Origin: Eonycteris spelaea
Taxonomy: Eukaryota; Chordata; Mammalia; Chiroptera; Pteropodidae
Length of the DNA: 64,000 nucleotides
Direction: 5' to 3'
Assembly (NCBI GenBank): GCA_003508835.1
Contig: PUFA01000170.1
Span: 2,418,001-2,482,000 of the forward strand
Part shown: in pieces, positions 1 through 10,849 of the stretch
How the letters are laid out: each line of letters begins with the position of its first letter
How positions within the stretch are numbered: the first letter of the stretch is position 1
Notes under the pieces: model-generated
What the model was told of the DNA's origin: nothing
What the model saw: only the letters and a program-made list of their open reading frames with translations
Database searches by the model: none
Translations under genes and position numbers: made by a program

Positions 1-1319
1 GGTTTATACAGGTTATTAATTAAACCAAATAGAAATAAAATATTTGACTTAGTTTAAGAAGAATTTATCAGTAACATCCTCATAAGACATTACCATATAA
101 TCCATTTTGACCAGATTTTAGCTATATTGTTTCTGCCGATGGCTCTTTAGTTCATGCTTTTTGAAACAAGTCACAGGAGAAGAAAGAATGGGAATATTTT
201 CAATGCACTACACCTCCTTTCCCAGCTTTACTAAGCTCCATAATAAGAAGGTATCAAAAGGAGTTCTAAATGATCTCTGCTAAAGTGCTGGCTCCATATA
301 TAAATACAGTCATAAAAACAACCCCACCCCCCCAAAATCTAACAAGATAAAATTCTAATTACTAAGAAGTGAACTACATACTGTATATATGATAGTGGAA
401 AGTTTAGATACATTACAAAAGGAATTGCCTTCTGCTTTGCTATTTTAGAATGTCATCCCAATCTAGAAATTAGACAACTTAGACTGATGTATGCTTGGTA
501 AAATAATTCCATCATGGTTTAAAAATTAAATCAATATTCAACAATAAACACTTAGGTAATTGTAAAGCCTTAGTTTTGGGGTTTAAAAGGTATGAATGAC
601 CTTGAAGAAAACACAGAAGTTTACTAGGATTTTAAGTTATGTCAAAGCCCTTTTTAGTATCCTAGAGAACAAATCCATACTTCAGCCCAAATGCTACAAT
701 ACTATAAAGATAATTATACTATTAGAATCTGGTATGAAATTCTGTTATCTGAATAGTGTGTATTTTTAATAAATCCAAAATCTCTGATTTGGGGATTTAA
801 TAACAGTGATGTTAATTTCTTCAGATTAGTACTCATTATAAAAATCATATTTCTACATGAGTTTTTCTTCCCTTCATAAAATCTTATCCCAAGACAGTTA
901 AAACCCTCTGAGAACACAGTCAAACCTGGACTCATAACACAGAGATGAAACACTCTTTACAGCAGCATTCATTAAGGTAGCAGACAGTACAAAAAGCAGC
1001 AACAGGGAACTTTCCCCTAAAAGCTTTTAATACAGCTCCTTCCAAGACCCATTAAATCGGCCCAGCACTAAAGGCCTGCTGCCCCCATCTATTGATCCAC
1101 ATTACTATGAAGCCCCCTACTCTGTACAACTAAGGCCTGAGCTAATTTAGCTGTGATGAATAGTCCACTGAAAAGTCACTAGTACAAAAACAGCAAGTTA
1201 AAATCCAAACCCTAAGTGAGGCAATTGTCAAGTGTTGTCAGTATGTTCTTGAAAAGTCCCTGATAGTAAAAATATTTTACAAATCTCTTTCCCTTGACTT
1301 CCATTTGACCTCCCCACTA
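1..1319. other. Unassigned sequence
   Basis: No repeat family, exon or RNA gene is recognised. The stretch is AT-rich with ordinary short homopolymers. Reading frames are short and look like chance openings. The part around 1000-1200 is slightly richer in GC and is not visibly repetitive. Confidence 0.4.
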
Positions 1320-1510
1320 ATAGGTAACATTTATTGAACACATACTATATACCAGGCTGTGCTAGGATAAGTGTTTTAAACATTATTTTCTTTTAATCTT
1401 TACAACAGCGTAATGGGTCCTTTATCTCCATTTTGCAGGTGAGAGAAATAAGGCTCAGAGAGTTTAAAAATCCAGAATCTCAAAGCCAGTAGATGCCAGA
1501 ATCACTGTTT
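1320..1510 (-). repeat. MIR SINE fragment
   Basis: The plus strand reads as the reverse of MIR. It has the 3'-end segment with acatttattgaacacatact, then a ctccattttgcaggtgagag core, then the ggctcagagagtttaaaa stretch. Old and diverged, as expected of a mammal-wide tRNA-derived SINE. Confidence 0.75.
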
Positions 1511-1589
1511 GAAAAAGCTTTATAGTGAATCTTCCTACTTACTTACCTTATATTTTTATGTTGGGGTTTGTTACCAAGTATCAGAACCT

Positions 1590-1745
1590 GTGGTAGACAC
1601 AGTAGTGGTCAACAACATGGACCTGATCCCTGTATTCATGGTGTTTTCGGTACCATGAAAGCAAAAATTGTACACAAGTAAATTAAATATTAAGTGGAAA
1701 TTATTATAACTACCATGAAAGGCAAAATACGTTAAGAATATTATT
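1590..1745 (-). repeat. LINE L2 3' fragment
   Basis: The order of motifs is that of antisense L2 3' sequence: a 'gacctgatccctgtattcatgg' type segment, an A-rich 'acaagtaaattaaatattaag' region, then 'actaccatgaaaggcaaaat'. It is diverged and truncated. It lies just after a minus-strand MIR. Confidence 0.55.
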
Positions 1746-2099
1746 TTTGCAGCACTAATAACTGCAATTTCCTTTGTTTCACATTTATCTGGCACAGTTA
1801 GATTACATTTTCAATAAAGTTCACACATAAAAAGATGTCTGTTATTTTCTTCCTAATCAACAGGATGACTTAGTATTCTGAACTCAGACAAGCAGAAGTT
1901 CTTTTGAATTGATTATTCCTTATCCATGGGATAACCATATACTCTGGATCATATAGTCCCAGTTATTCTGATCTGGGCATCCGTTTCAGTTTAGCAATTT
2001 GTGTTTTCAAAATTGCCACAGTTTGTCAAGAAGTTTATATGATCATTCTACTTACATAATACTTATAACTGTTTTAGATGTGTTTTGGAGAGAATTGTT

Positions 2100-2275
2100 G
2101 TGAGCTAAAAGTAATGATTATGTCCTACATTCTGCTAGAATCTTTTCATATGTGATTTCATTTACTCTTCTTCAAACACTTCGCTTTAGCAATGATTACT
2201 ATACTCACATTATTGATGATAACATTTTGAGGGGAAGAAACATGTTCAAGGCCCCTGTGCTTCAAAGTCTCTGAT
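2100..2275 (-). repeat. Possible degraded MIR
   Basis: Weak match to antisense MIR: 'atgtgatttcatttactctt', then 'tactcacattattgatgat', then 'ggggaagaaacatgttcaag'. Only the order of motifs supports it. It could be chance similarity. Confidence 0.35.
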
Positions 2276-2409
2276 TATCACATCAATCATCATCATCACA
2301 CACATATTAACTATACAAATTTACATGGAAATAGTCAAGTAATTTCTTTCTCAAGAAGGACACAGAAATAGAAAATAACCTCTTCTATTTTTTAGAATTA
2401 TTATTTTAT

Positions 2410-2523
2410 GCCTACAGCACCTGATCTTCCTAGGTGGTCTCCCATCCAAGTACTAACCAGGCCCAACCCTGCTGAGCTTCCGAGATCAGACATCAGGCTT
2501 GTTCAGGGTGGCATTGCTGTAAA
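2410..2523 (-). pseudogene. 5S rRNA-derived SINE module
   Basis: On the minus strand this matches vertebrate 5S rRNA almost end to end: CCACCCTGAAC near the 5' end, TCTGATCTCGGAAGCT in the middle, and GGTGCTGTAGGC at the 3' end. A run of 20 bases (2439-2458) is identical to the box C region. Relative to 5S rRNA it lacks about 4 nt near position 30 and has several substitutions. It is about 114 nt instead of 120-121. It is part of a SINE, not a working 5S gene. Confidence 0.88.
2439..2478 (-). promoter_or_regulatory. 5S-type internal Pol III control region
   Basis: On the minus strand the box A equivalent (AGCTCAGCAGGGTTG, 2478-2464) is followed by an intermediate element and an intact box C (2458-2439). 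In 5S genes these sites are bound by TFIIIA and lead to TFIIIC/TFIIIB recruitment. Box A carries one A-to-C and one C-to-T change. The region is better preserved than the 5S ends, as is usual for promoter modules of SINEs. Whether it still drives transcription cannot be told from sequence. Confidence 0.6.
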
Positions 2524-2533
2524 CCATGGACCA

Positions 2534-2606
2534 TGGCTCCACTGGGGCACGAACCCAAGACCTTCTGCATGTAAAGCAGACATGCTAACCATTATACTAT
2601 GGAGCC
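2534..2606 (-). pseudogene. tRNA-Val(TAC)-like SINE module
   Basis: The minus strand folds as a 73-nt tRNA. The acceptor arms GGCTCCA and TGGAGCC pair and are followed by an A discriminator. The anticodon stem is TCTGC/GCAGA around the loop TTTACAT (2575-2569), so the anticodon is TAC, which reads valine GTA codons. The B box GGTTCGTGCCC lies at 2555-2545. The sequence is close to mammalian tRNA-Val-TAC, with compensatory change in the acceptor stem and several D-arm substitutions. Because it runs straight into a 5S module it is read as the SINE head and not as an independent tRNA gene. Confidence 0.8.
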
Positions 2607-2754
2607 ATATCTGAAAATGGCTTGTTCTTTACCTTACATGACTGATGGCCTTGACAGGAAGAATAGGAACAGAAACATCTTAAAGACATCACACACAATC
2701 TACAAGCTTAGATTTCCTAAATGGCTCCCAATTCTCTCCCCTTCTCCACTTCAC

Positions 2755-3005
2755 TCATATAGTTTCAAAATATTACCTGAGTCCCTTCTTGGTGTCAGAC
2801 ACTGTGGCAGGTGATAGGATACAACTAAGGACAAGATAAATGTACTCTGTCTCAGACTACATGGAGTTTGCAGTCTAGTGAACAAAGCAAAAGAAAAGAA
2901 AAAGAAAAAAAACTAACAAAAACAACAAAATATAAAGTAAGCAAAAATAAAATAAATCCAAATTTCTCTGAGTGCTATGAAATTTAAGAAAAAACAGAGT
3001 CTAGT
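2755..3005 (-). repeat. LINE L2 3' fragment
   Basis: Antisense L2 3' end: 'ttggtgtcagacactgtggc', then 'acatggagtttgcagtctag', then an A-rich segment, then 'gagtgctatgaaatttaag'. This order matches the reversed L2 3' consensus. An A-rich expansion at 2885-2960 interrupts it. Confidence 0.65.
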
Positions 3006-3534
3006 AGCTTCCTCATGGGTTACCTTATTCCAGTATGCCAATATATCACTTTCCAGGCCATAAGAGAAACTTCTGAACATAAACTTGAAAAGGTTTTCCC
3101 ATTATTTGAATTTCTTTGAGGCTCTTTAAAATTATCTACATAACCCATGTGATACAAATCATTTTATGATTTGTTCTCTGCCACACACTCTTGTATTTAT
3201 TTGGCATTATAACCTATGACCTTTGATGTTTTTTTTGACAAAAAATTTGTGACCTGAAAATAGTCTAAAAATTATAAAGTAAATGCTATATAATAATATT
3301 TCAGATGTGATTAATTGTATGTCTACAGAAGGTACTATTGTGACAATTAAACATACATGTATTATATATCTTATATGTTGTAATATAAACATTATATAGT
3401 ATAATATAAACATTATACCGAATTACAGAACATGATATATTATACTCAGAAATATATATTATACTTAGGGAACTTTAAATATGCTTACCACTCTCTCATT
3501 TTTGATGTTTAAGTTAACTTCTAGTCATCATTTA
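3006..3534. other. Unassigned, very AT-rich sequence
   Basis: No family recognised. The part 3240-3480 is dominated by ATAT-like and 'ataatataaacattat' repeats, with local imperfect duplications. Confidence 0.4.
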
Positions 3535-3685
3535 AGAATTAGTTGAAGATTCCCTCCTCTGATCCTTCCTAAAAGTCAGGCCAGGGTCAGACTGGTCCAC
3601 CAATGGGCTCTCATGTTTTGTTTATACCTCTTATCTGCTGTAGCACTTATCACATTGCTTTAGGTATTGACATCAGCTATTTCCA
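3535..3685 (+). repeat. LINE L2 3' fragment
   Basis: Sense L2 motifs in order: 'gatccttcctaaaagtcagg', 'gggctctcatgttttg', 'tagcacttatcacattgctt'. It is truncated before the final tail. Confidence 0.5.
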
Positions 3686-4379
3686 ATTTTTTTTGATCAC
3701 ATATCCCTATTGGTAAGAAAAAGAAGTGTCACATGCATATTCAATATATATATGTTTTTATATAATTATAAATCACACACATTTTCAACTGTACTAATAT
3801 TTATGCACACTGTATATAAATACAAGATAATAGAAACTAAAAGGATAATAAAGCTAAAAATATTTTAGCCTATTTTATCTTTAATGTTATGAAAACCTCA
3901 ATTTTATCAAATGTAATTGAAATTTAATAATATTGTGATCATAATGTGATAAAATATACTTCATTAAAAAAATCTTGCTTTCAATCTTTGTGATACAAGG
4001 ATTCAAAGTTACCATTCTGAATTCAGTTTATTTTGATACTGGGTTTTAATAATTCTCATAGCTAGAATAGAGACTTCACTAATTTACACAAATTCAAAAA
4101 TCCCGATACTCGTATTTTAATTTTTTGTCTGTTTGCCTTTTTTTTTTTTTTTTTAAAGGGAGGCTGCAGGCGTGGGATTCCAAGTGTAGAAGCTAAAGTT
4201 AATCCTGCTTTTTCATTCATAACATGCCATCCATGTCAATCCATTCAAAGCCTCTCTCTGGTTTTATCTATTAGCTTTTACCACCAAACCTTTGTCTGAT
4301 TCTCCTTTTAATCTTTCCAAAGTAATATGTCAATATTTATCTTTTGGTGTATTTAATACCCTTATAGACGTTAGTTATT
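3686..4379. other. Unassigned AT-rich sequence with poly-T
   Basis: AT-rich, with a T run of about 16 at 4139-4154. No repeat family is named with confidence. The 3690-4120 part could be a degraded DNA transposon, but no terminal inverted repeats were found. Confidence 0.3.
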
Positions 4380-4705
4380 GTTTTGTGTGCATATACTTTG
4401 AATGTACATGAATGCTTCTAGTTTATATATCTCATTCTATTTTTCACTCTTCCTGGTAAGAATTATATTTTTGAGATCCACTCATGTTGCCAAATGTATA
4501 CTTAATTTTTTCTTCTAATAGCTACAAAGTACCCCATTTTAATCCACTTTCCCAGTGAAGAACATCATTTTGTCTCTAACTGTCCATCATTACAAATAAA
4601 AGTGGAACAGACATTTTAGAATACAGCTTGTTAAAAGCCTGTGTAAGGAATTTGGTTGGGATACATATTAGAAGTGGAATTGCTAGATCTGTGGGGTTAA
4701 GCATG
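4380..4705 (-). repeat. Old L1 (L1ME-like) 3' fragment
   Basis: Antisense L1 3' signature: 'gagatccactcatgttgcc', then a 'tccatcattacaaataaaag' segment, then 'agaagtggaattgctagatc'. Strongly diverged, with a small gap relative to typical copies. Confidence 0.6.
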
Positions 4706-5090
4706 GTAATCTTATTCTCTGTTTCTGCAAAAAGAAATAATAATAATTTTAATTTGTCAGGAAACCTTTCATTCTTGATGTGAACCAATTTTTCCTATAA
4801 ACCAACAGAAATACACTGGATTTTAAAATACTTTTAATATGCTCAAAACTCACAAAATTCATTTGAGATATTTGTTAACATGATAAAAAATTCTACTATA
4901 CAATTTTCTAAGTATGTCAATATAAAAAGTTTTATAGGTACCAGGCTTTTTTAAAATAAATAAAATCTTATAGTGACAGAAAGTTTTAAACATTTTTTCA
5001 AAGTGTTCTCTTCCTTGCTTAAATTGCTGATGAAAATCAATTACTATTTCTAGCTTATTATTAAGAAGTGAACCTTACATAGAAGGGAAA

Positions 5091-5130
5091 GAGGGTGTGT
5101 GTGTGTGTGTGCGTGCACGCACGTGTGTGT
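5091..5130. repeat. (GT)n microsatellite
   Basis: GT dinucleotide tract interrupted by a GCGTGCACGCACG segment that is itself nearly palindromic. Confidence 0.95.
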
Positions 5131-5224
5131 AATATCTGCTAGGCAGCATACTAAAAATGGCAACCGGTCATATAGAAAGGTTCAGTAAATTTAAAAATTT
5201 GCCCTTTTGTTAAAATATTATATA

Positions 5225-5400
5225 GTTTGTCTTTAAATTTAATAATTCTATCAATTTATTTTAATTCATTTTTAGTATAGTATAACATACATAGAGTGTA
5301 TCCAGTAAAGTGTATTTAACTATACAGCTCTAACTTATATATGTAAACTACCATGTAACCATAGCCAGATCGGGATATAGAACATTTTTAGAAAGCACCC
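5225..5400 (-). repeat. Old L1 (L1ME/L1M5-like) fragment
   Basis: Motifs of an antisense L1 3' UTR: 'catacatagagtgtatccag', then 'aactatacagctctaac', then 'accatgtaaccatagccag', then 'gatatagaacatttttag'. Confidence 0.6.
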
Positions 5401-8400
5401 TCTAAGTGTCATTTTAATGAAATTTAAGAATAGGCAAAACTAACTGATAGTGATAAAAGTCAGCAGCCTTTACAAATATTTTGCCACACAATAATCTGTG
5501 GTTACTCTGTGTCTTAATACAAAGTATTGCAAAAATATCTTTCCTTTAGATTAATATAACCCCAAAATTCACTAAACCCAATACACACAAACTCTGAACT
5601 ATTAAATAAATTAAATGTGAATAAACAAGAAAATGCAACCCTCAAGTCTTCCATATTACAGAAGTCCCACTCTTCCTTAAGGAACACTTTTATCTAAGTG
5701 ACATGTGACCAATTTGCCAAAAAAACAGGTGCGACACTAATGACAATCTATATATTTATTATCGGTAAATTAATACTTATCTGAATTTTAAGACAAAACT
5801 ATAATTATTTTTCTTTCCAATGAATAGTTTAGTTTTTAACCTGTGAGTATGCACACCCACGCAGAGACCCTAGTGGTTTTGCTTATTCCATTAGAGTATT
5901 GAGCCCTTTGAGAGCTACAGTTATAAAATTCATTGTTGTTTCTCTGGTCCTTGAGTAAGAAGCATGTTATCTGGATGGAGTTCAGGAAGTCATTTTTTAT
6001 TGACTAACTGAATGAAGGAATCAATCAATCAATCAATCAATCAAACAATCAATGCATTTCCTTTTGAGATGCAAATAGCGTTGATTACTTTCTCTTAGCT
6101 AATGTTAGTGGCCCCATAAGAATATCATCTTGCAAAGACACCTGTACCATGTCCAGGGATATTCAGCAGTTCCTCAATTAGCTCAGAGTATTACTGACTG
6201 TTTGTTGCAGTGGAATTGCCCAGGACCCATAGCATGTTGGCAGTGGTAAGGCCCAAATAACCAAAGAGTATATGGTGCAGGCACCAACATCTTCCCAACA
6301 TTTCTAAGAGGAAGCAGATCCTGAACACTTACATTTCTCCTCAGTAATCACCATTTGGGTGTTTGTTTTTTAAACACTCTTTCACCAAAGATTAGATTTC
6401 CCATGATGCCTTTCCAGAAAAGTGATTCCCAGGGAAGTGGCTTTCAAGGTTAGGGTCAGCTCTAATTACACATAATTCCAATATGACAAATACTCGGTAA
6501 TACTCTGGGCTAACAGATAAATTGCTGAGTGTCCTGAAATAGGGCTTTTGCATAATGATTTCTTTATGGGGTCCACTAACATCAGCCAATAGACAGTAAC
6601 CAATTCCATTTGCACCTCAAAAGAAAAAAATAAGGGCATTAAACTGAATAAGGCAGAATCGCTAAAAATAGGAAAAAGATATACATTTAAAAACACATAT
6701 ATGAAGCAAAAGATTAGTTTTTTGGTAGTTTATTATAGAAAATCGTGAAAAATAAATAAAAAGAAAAGAGGGATCGTGCTCTGCTGACCTGGTACACTGG
6801 AAAGGAAGCAAATCTAAGTGAACAAGCGTCACGTTCAAGCGAGCGTTTAATGTTTACCCACTCCAGACAAGGCTGTGAACCACAGATGGCCTTTAACAAC
6901 AATCCTTCACCTGCAGCAATTATGGTGGGTGGCAGTGTGTGGGGGAGGAAGCAAGCATCCACAAAATACACAGTGAGCCGCTGATTATTTGTGTTGACCA
7001 TGTGAGTCATGTCACAGACTTATTAAAAAATCAATGTAGATTTAACCTCATTGTCTTTGTACATAAATTTGAATACATGGCATAGTCTGGATTTCTGAAT
7101 ATTCTGCAAACTTTAAGTATATGATTACATCTTAATTGAGAACGCTGAAATATTGTTCTGCTTTCCCTGCTCAGAACTTGTCCTCCATGCAGATGAGAAA
7201 GTATCACATTAGACCTATGAAAAATTTCCATTTTGTGGACTGCATATTTCCTGGATCAGGGTCATGTAAACTAAATAGAGCTTTAATAGGGAATCAGATG
7301 ATACTCATAGATTCTTTTTTACCCAGAAAAAAATGTAGAGGCTTATATCCTTCACCTGATCTGATTGTTATCATGATTCACCTACTAGGAAACAGATGAG
7401 TAGCAAGACTGAATTTTCATCTTATATAGTAAGCCTTGATGCCTTTAGGCAACACTCAAACATTTTCGGTTAATACGTCCAGTCTTCAAGTTTTCCAGTG
7501 CCCTCCTCTGCGCTTTAGGGGCACTAGCAAGGAGTACAGCATTTGTGGTGGAAAGAGAGGCGATCTAGAGCTTAGCACCTGACAGTGTGCTTGGTAACCT
7601 TACTCATCTCAGCTGGAGACAGGCCAGTCTGGATTACCCCTTGGATCAGATGCCTGAAGAGGTGAACTGGCACCATCTCAGGATTTTAACCATGTAAGCC
7701 TAACTTCTGATGCTATAGTCCCGAGGTTATATCTATGATCTATTTTTTACTGTTTGCAAGGATTTTGTTGTATTCCCTCTTGAAATGTACCTTAGTTCTT
7801 GAATGCTTTGTAGATTACTGGAACATCTGTCATGGCCTCTATCTCCTTACTGAAACTTCTCATTTCAGATCCTATTAGCTGAATTACTCGCCACGTGCCT
7901 AAGCATAATGTAACGGAAAGACCATAAGCCCTCAATTACACCTTCTACATTTTCCTGTAGAAACATCTGAGTCGTGTTTATTCTGTACAAGAACTGAGGA
8001 CTAAATCTGGCTCTCCTTCTGCCTAATCATGCTGCTGGCAAATTTACTTTGATTTAACTATCCTTCAAGATGGTCCCAGGAAACCTATGAGGCCATCCCT
8101 TCTCAGAGCAAAAGCCCAGAATAGGCATGTGTCTCACCGCCGGCTCCCCTGGTGCACTTGGTTACACTAGCCAATAGAAACAATCAAATGGCATAAAGAT
8201 CTCCCTTCCTTATTTCCAAGTTCTCAGTTGCTTATGAGTGCATCCAACTGGCAGAATCTAATTCATAGAACTTTAGTGGTAATAAAGTTTGAGAATAGTA
8301 TACATATTTTAACTTTCTACCTTCTATACACAGGAAGAAAAACAGGAAGGCGAGTGAATCCACCATATCCATTTTGTGTAAGCCCATAATTATTCTCTCT

Positions 8401-9001
8401 TTTATAACAGTACATAGATTTATGCCTACCTAAGAAGTCTGTTTACTCTGGAGAATTTCTGGACAGGTCGGTCCGTGAATGAACATACTTTCTCTCATAT
8501 TTACTCATATTCTCCATAAAAACTTTTTCATTTTTAATAGGAATAAAGGACATTAATAAATATTATTACTTTCCTAGGAGATATGCCAAAATGTCAACAA
8601 GTCTTCCTCTATTAAGGTATCTGTAAGTTTTATGTGCAGGAAGAATGAATCACTGCCTATGCAGATTCTGGGCCTTCTTCTTTTGGCTCCTCCTAGTCCT
8701 TTATCTTTTTAAGTGGTGGCTTGTCCTTTATTTAAAAGCCTAATAAGAAGCCTGGGCTTTGACTTTTGCCCAGCAAGTCCTAACGTGATGAAACTTCAGG
8801 AAGATTTTGAGCTTTCTGTCATGTCCATTCACCAGAAACTGAAACTCCCCTCATTGTTTGAATGACATGGTCCCCAGTTTTTTTCCTGAAACTTCAACTA
8901 TGGAGGCAGGATTGTATGCACTCTCTTTTGTGCAAGCAAGGGTCACTTATACGCAAAGATGGCTCTGGGTAATGCACTTAATAATGTTCAGACGACTTAA
9001 T
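5401..9001. other. Long unassigned stretch
   Basis: About 3.6 kb with no confidently named repeat apart from a CAAT microsatellite at 6021-6054. It is closer to balanced composition than its flanks at 6100-6300 and 7440-8200. Open frames of up to about 98 codons near 6.7-7.4 kb show no recognisable motifs and overlap on both strands, as expected by chance. It may hold diverged repeats or lineage-specific unique DNA. Confidence 0.4.
6021..6054. repeat. (CAAT)n microsatellite
   Basis: About eight TCAA units with one AAAC interruption. Confidence 0.95.
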
Positions 9002-9200
9002 ATAAGAAGTTAAGAGCACAGCCTCTGGAGCCAGACTGCCTGAGTTTGAATTCAAATCCTGACCACTCCACTAATTAAGTGTGTAATATGGGGTTTCTTA
9101 TTTGTATAACAAGGCGAGATAATACATAGGACTTCTATGAAGATTAGTCAATACCTATGAAGTTCTTTGGTGCCAGGTATTACTACACTTGGTAAGCTAA
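9002..9200 (+). repeat. MIR SINE
   Basis: Sense MIR, close to full length: 'taagagcacagcctctggag', 'ccagactgcctgagtttgaa', then the conserved core (partly lost), then 'gaagattagtcaatacctat' and 'ggtgccaggtattactac'. The tRNA-like head is well preserved. Confidence 0.85.
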
Positions 9201-9369
9201 TAAAATTTTCTACTATTTTAATTAATAGGGCATCTTGAAGTATCTCTTGGTGTCCTAAGCTTTGCATAGTGACGTAAATGTTCAACACACAGTGTAATCT
9301 GACTCAGAAAAAGGAAGTCCCTTCATTTGGAGCAGACACACATCACTGCTACTTGCTAATTTTTCTTTC

Positions 9370-9597
9370 AAACCAACATTTATTGAGCAAGATGAATCAA
9401 ATCTTGTGCCTAGAGCTTTCTTAACAACCTTCTGAGATATTTATTATCTCCATTTTACAAGTGATATAATGGGCACACACAGAGATTAGGTTATTTTCCT
9501 ATACATGTGGACTAATAAGGTGACTGGCTAGGATTCAAACCTAAGTCTGTCTGAGTGAAAGTCCAAAGCCTTTCCCATTGCTCTGCATTGTCTCTCT
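9370..9597 (-). repeat. MIR SINE
   Basis: Near-full-length antisense MIR: 'aaccaacatttattgagcaa', 'tattatctccattttacaag', 'ggattcaaacctaagtctgt', 'ccattgctctgcattgtctc'. With the copy at 9002-9200 it forms an inverted pair about 170 bp apart. Confidence 0.85.
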
Positions 9598-9689
9598 AAA
9601 TAATAACAGATCTGTAGAGTTATCTACAGCTTATAAAGCAATTATACATACATTAATTCTCACACAACTATATGATACTGTCAGTAGGA

Positions 9690-10080
9690 ATCATTTAGCT
9701 GTAGATAGCAGAGAACCTAGATGACAATTGTTTAATCAAATAGGGTTTATTATTGAACATAGGAGTAAGTCCAGGCTTATTTGGGTGCTGACATTGCATC
9801 AGTGACTCAGTGATGCCATCAAGATCCCAGGTTCCTTCCATCTTTTCCCTCCACCATTCCAGGCATGTTGACTTTTCGTTCTTAAGCTTGTTTTACATGT
9901 TTGAAAAATGTTTTCCATAGCTCTAGGATCAAGTAGTTGGAGTAGATGCTGCCAAGGGAGGGAAGCAAACAGTATTTACTTCTTTTAAAAAGGAGAAAAA
10001 AGTACCTAAGAGGTATGCCAATCACATGGCCACACCCAGCCACAAAGGAACTGGGAAGGTGAGCAGTTAATTTATTATCA
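9690..10080. repeat. Probable ancient interspersed repeat, family unassigned
   Basis: The segment has the feel of a common mammalian repeat: 'agggtttattattgaacata', 'gtgatgccatcaagatccc', 'aggttccttccatcttttcc', 'ccaatcacatggccacaccc'. I recognise the pattern but cannot name the family or its orientation safely. Confidence 0.4.
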
Positions 10081-10849
10081 GAGCAGTCTCTTTAGTGGAG
10101 TAGGACAAAAATAAGGACATTAGCAATAGCTCTTATGGATGAGAAAACAGCAGCTTCTATTTCCAGGTATTATTATAAAAATTTATAAGATAAGTTCACA
10201 GATCCAGAGAAATTGTGATTTGTCCAGTGTTCTAGAGGTAATATCCAGTGTTCCAGTGGTTCTAAATAAAAGTTTTTGAACCAATCCTTTAAAATTTCCA
10301 CTGTATCACAACAGCCACATAACTAGGCACTATTTCTCAATTTTTCAGATGGACAGTAAGAAGAATGATCCTTAAATTCACTTTTGGGGATATTATTTAT
10401 TTCATAATTTATACCTTTTTTCCAAAACAGTAGGAAAGATTGTACAACAAAAGGTATATATCTAATAATGTACAAATTGAAATTAAAAAACAAAAGTATA
10501 CAATGAAAAGGAGAAATAAAATATGCTAACCACAAGGATTATTGAGTTAGAGATTTATTTTTAAATGTTATATACAACTTCTTGGCATCTGGAGTGGAAG
10601 CAAAGATCAAAATGGGTTTATACAATATCCTCTTATATACTGAAATCTAAATGAAAACATTCCAAATTTGGAAGACAAACTCTTTTCCATAATTAAATTT
10701 AAAAAATTTGAAAAATAATTTATGTGCTCTAATTTCACAGGAGGTTAGAAGTTCTCAGGGCTAAAGGAATGGCTGGACAGCAGGTTTCTTACGCCTTCTT
10801 CTGTGGGTATCACTTCTCTCAGCCAGACTTACTTTTTGCATAGGTATTT
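10081..10849. other. Unassigned sequence
   Basis: No named repeat. A faint antisense MIR-like pattern at 10130-10290 ('agatccagagaaattgtgat') is too weak to call. Confidence 0.35.

Larger units (their letters stand above)
2385..2606 (-). mobile_element. Hybrid tRNA/5S rRNA SINE (MEG-TR type)
   Basis: Read on the minus strand, a 73-nt tRNA-Val-like sequence (2606 down to 2534) is followed by a 10-nt linker, a 5S rRNA-derived module (2523 to 2410) and an A/T-rich tail (about 2409-2385). Both modules keep Pol III promoter boxes, so the unit has the parts of a retroposed Pol III transcript. From established knowledge, a SINE joining a tRNA module to a 5S module was described from fruit bats under the name MEG-TR. 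5S-derived SINEs are otherwise rare in mammals. No clear target-site duplication is seen, so the outer ends are approximate. This element is the main clue to the host lineage. Confidence 0.85.

Noticed and set aside
2410..2523. A functional 5S rRNA gene
   Set aside because: It has an internal deletion of about 4 nt, several substitutions and no T-run terminator of a genuine 5S gene directly after it, and it is fused to a tRNA module.
2534..2606. A functional tRNA-Val gene
   Set aside because: The fold and anticodon are good, but the sequence runs straight into a 5S-derived module with an A-rich tail and has several D-arm changes. It is the head of a SINE.
2408..2614. 68-codon open frame over the SINE
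   Set aside because: It is antisense to a Pol III-derived repeat, so the frame has no coding meaning.
3690..4120. DNA transposon relic
   Set aside because: The AT-rich texture resembles some MITEs, but neither terminal inverted repeats nor target duplications were seen.
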